Assembly: GCA_044507115.1 (NCBI GenBank)
Contig: JBIQJZ010000186.1
Coordinates: 1-7,499 of the forward strand
Origin: Chryseosolibacter sp044507115
GTDB lineage: Bacteria; Bacteroidota; Bacteroidia; Cytophagales; Cyclobacteriaceae
DNA: 7,499 nt
Direction of reading: 5' to 3'
Shown here: positions 6,361 through 7,499 of the stretch, piece by piece
How positions within the stretch are numbered: the first letter of the stretch is position 1
How the letters are laid out: every line of letters begins with the position of its first letter
Translations under genes and position numbers: made by a program
The notes under the pieces: generated by a model
What the model was told of the DNA's origin: nothing
Seen by the model: only the letters and a program-made list of their open reading frames with translations
Databases searched by the model: none

Positions 6361-7499
6361 ATGCGGTGGGCAGCAATCCTGTTTTTATTTCTTCTCAGCC
6401 ATTTGGCTAGCGGAAACTCCATCCTCATTCCGATGGACGAAAAGCAAGCCAATCATTTGAAGGCTTATGGAATAGCGTATTGGATCTTGCGCAGTGAAAC
6501 CGAAGTAGACTGGCTGCTCAACTACCGCGGGGGTAGTTTCATGGTACAACATCATCCGGCTATTCAGAACGAACTCGTAGTAAGAGGCGTTAGCTTTGAG
6601 GTGATCTCAGATGCCCAGGCGAACCAGATCCTCAACGAAATTGCGAGCCCCGCTGTCAACTACGACGTCATGAAGTTGGAGAAGTACCCGCGCATCGCGG
6701 TGTACTCGCCGAAATCGAATCAGCCCTGGGACGACGCCGTAACGCTTGTCCTCACCTATGCGGAAATACCGTACGACGTGGTATTCGACGATGAGATCAT
6801 GGGAGGAGTCTTACCGAAGTACGATTGGCTCCACCTGCACCACGAGGACTTCACGGGTCAATACGGGAAATTCTACAGCCAGTTCAGCAACATGCCGTGG
6901 TATGTAGAACAGGTAAAAGAAGCCGAGGATCTCGCGCGCAAACACGGCTTCCACAAAGTATCTCAGTTGAAGCTCGCGGTCGCCAAAAAAATCAAGGAGT
7001 TTGTTACCGGCGGCGGATTTCTCTTTGCCATGTGTTCGGCGACGGACACTTATGATATCGCCCTGGCTGCGGAGGGCGTCGACATCTGCGAGCGAATGTT
7101 CGATGGCGATCCGGCTGACCCGCATGCGCAGGAAAAGCTGAACTATGACAACACGCTTGCTTTTACAGACTTCCGCCTCAAACGCGACCCGTATGAGTAC
7201 GAGTTTTCCGACATCGACAACCAGATGAGTGAGCGTGGCATCCGACAAGACAACGACTATTTTTCGATCTTCGAGTTCTCTGCTAAATGGGATCCAATTC
7301 CGACCATGCTGACACAAAATCATACGCGTGTCATTCCGGGGTTCTTCGGCCAGACAACCGGCTTCAAGAAACACCTCATCAAACCCGATGTCGTTATCAT
7401 GGGTGAGAATAAGACAATACGGGAAGCGAAGTACCTTCACGGCGTATTCGGAAAAGGATTCTGGACATTCTACGGGGGGCACGATCCGGAGGACTACCA
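6361..7499 (+). CDS. Exported protein of the Bacteroidota 'asparagine synthetase B-like' family (C-terminus outside window)
   Basis: The frame is open for 379 codons from ATG 6361 to the window edge; relatives that I recall are slightly over 400 residues, so only a short tail is missing. The N-terminus (MRWAAILFLFLLSHLASG) is a clear signal peptide. Close Bacteroidota homologues are commonly labelled 'asparagine synthetase B', but I see neither an N-terminal Cys glutaminase domain nor an SGGxDS ATP-pyrophosphatase loop, and an exported ATP-dependent synthetase would be odd. Recognisable blocks are ILIPMDEKQANHLKAYG (21-37), VDWLLNYRGGSF (49-60), QPWDDAVTLVLTYAEIPYD (121-139), YDWLHLHHEDFTGQYGKF (154-171), GGGFLFAMCSATD (217-229), PTMLTQNHTRVIPGFFGQTT (314-333) and WTFYGGHDPED (368-378). 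The glycine-rich segment before Cys225 and the C-terminal GGHDPE recall class I glutamine-amidotransferase or ThuA-like folds; this is inference. No Shine-Dalgarno sequence is visible. Function unknown. Confidence 0.85.
   Translation, partial: MRWAAILFLFLLSHLASGNSILIPMDEKQANHLKAYGIAYWILRSETEVDWLLNYRGGSFMVQHHPAIQNELVVRGVSFEVISDAQANQILNEIASPAVNYDVMKLEKYPRIAVYSPKSNQPWDDAVTLVLTYAEIPYDVVFDDEIMGGVLPKYDWLHLHHEDFTGQYGKFYSQFSNMPWYVEQVKEAEDLARKHGFHKVSQLKLAVAKKIKEFVTGGGFLFAMCSATDTYDIALAAEGVDICERMFDGDPADPHAQEKLNYDNTLAFTDFRLKRDPYEYEFSDIDNQMSERGIRQDNDYFSIFEFSAKWDPIPTMLTQNHTRVIPGFFGQTTGFKKHLIKPDVVIMGENKTIREAKYLHGVFGKGFWTFYGGHDPEDY

Noticed and set aside
6811..7482. 223-codon minus-strand open frame
   Set aside because: It lies fully opposite the conserved exported protein starting at 6361, whose codons show recognisable family blocks. 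The reverse frame resembles nothing I know.
1..7499. Mobile elements, CRISPR arrays, tRNA or rRNA genes, toxin-antitoxin or phage modules
   Set aside because: I looked for transposase or integrase motifs, terminal inverted repeats, regularly spaced repeats and tRNA-like sequences and saw none. The window reads as ordinary chromosomal envelope genes.

Overview
The window looks like chromosomal DNA from a member of the Bacteroidota, probably a Cytophagales-type organism. It has mixed base composition, about half G+C by eye. Three things point there: the arylesterase and the last gene closely resemble proteins I know from that phylum; none of the start codons has a convincing Shine-Dalgarno sequence; and two sites match the Bacteroidota -7 promoter box TAnnTTTG. 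The genus cannot be fixed from this sequence alone. A 10-base N run (552-561) shows the source is a draft or metagenomic scaffold.

Layout, left to right. (1) 1-2350, minus strand: a YbbP-type ABC transporter permease with two FtsX domains. Its C-terminal end runs off the left edge and it is interrupted by the N run. (2) 2340-3062, minus: its YbbA-type ATPase, upstream of the permease and overlapping it by 11 bases. (3) 3149-3757, plus: a TesA-type SGNH arylesterase, divergent from the ATPase across 86 bases. (4) 3785-4942, plus: an exported GH33 sialidase, 27 bases behind tesA. (5) 4953-6188, minus: a MacB-type ABC permease with no ATPase beside it, convergent with the sialidase across only 10 bases. 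(6) 6361-7499, plus, cut by the right edge: an exported protein of a Bacteroidota family often labelled 'asparagine synthetase B', although it shows no visible asparagine synthetase domain.

Genes 1-3 reproduce the tesA / ybbA-ybbP arrangement of Escherichia coli, where the esterase is divergent from a two-gene ABC system thought to work on envelope substrates. The sialidase is probably co-transcribed with tesA, but no sialic acid uptake or breakdown genes are visible. The MacB-type permease forms its own transcription unit. The five non-ATPase products are all predicted to be exported or membrane proteins, so the window is essentially an envelope-function neighbourhood.

I do not see a clearly novel multigene system, mobile element, CRISPR array or RNA gene. 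The points most worth a second look are a near-identical 15-base element just before two start codons, a possible Cys-His-Glu triad in the mislabelled 'asparagine synthetase' protein, and the N gap that falsely breaks the permease reading frame.
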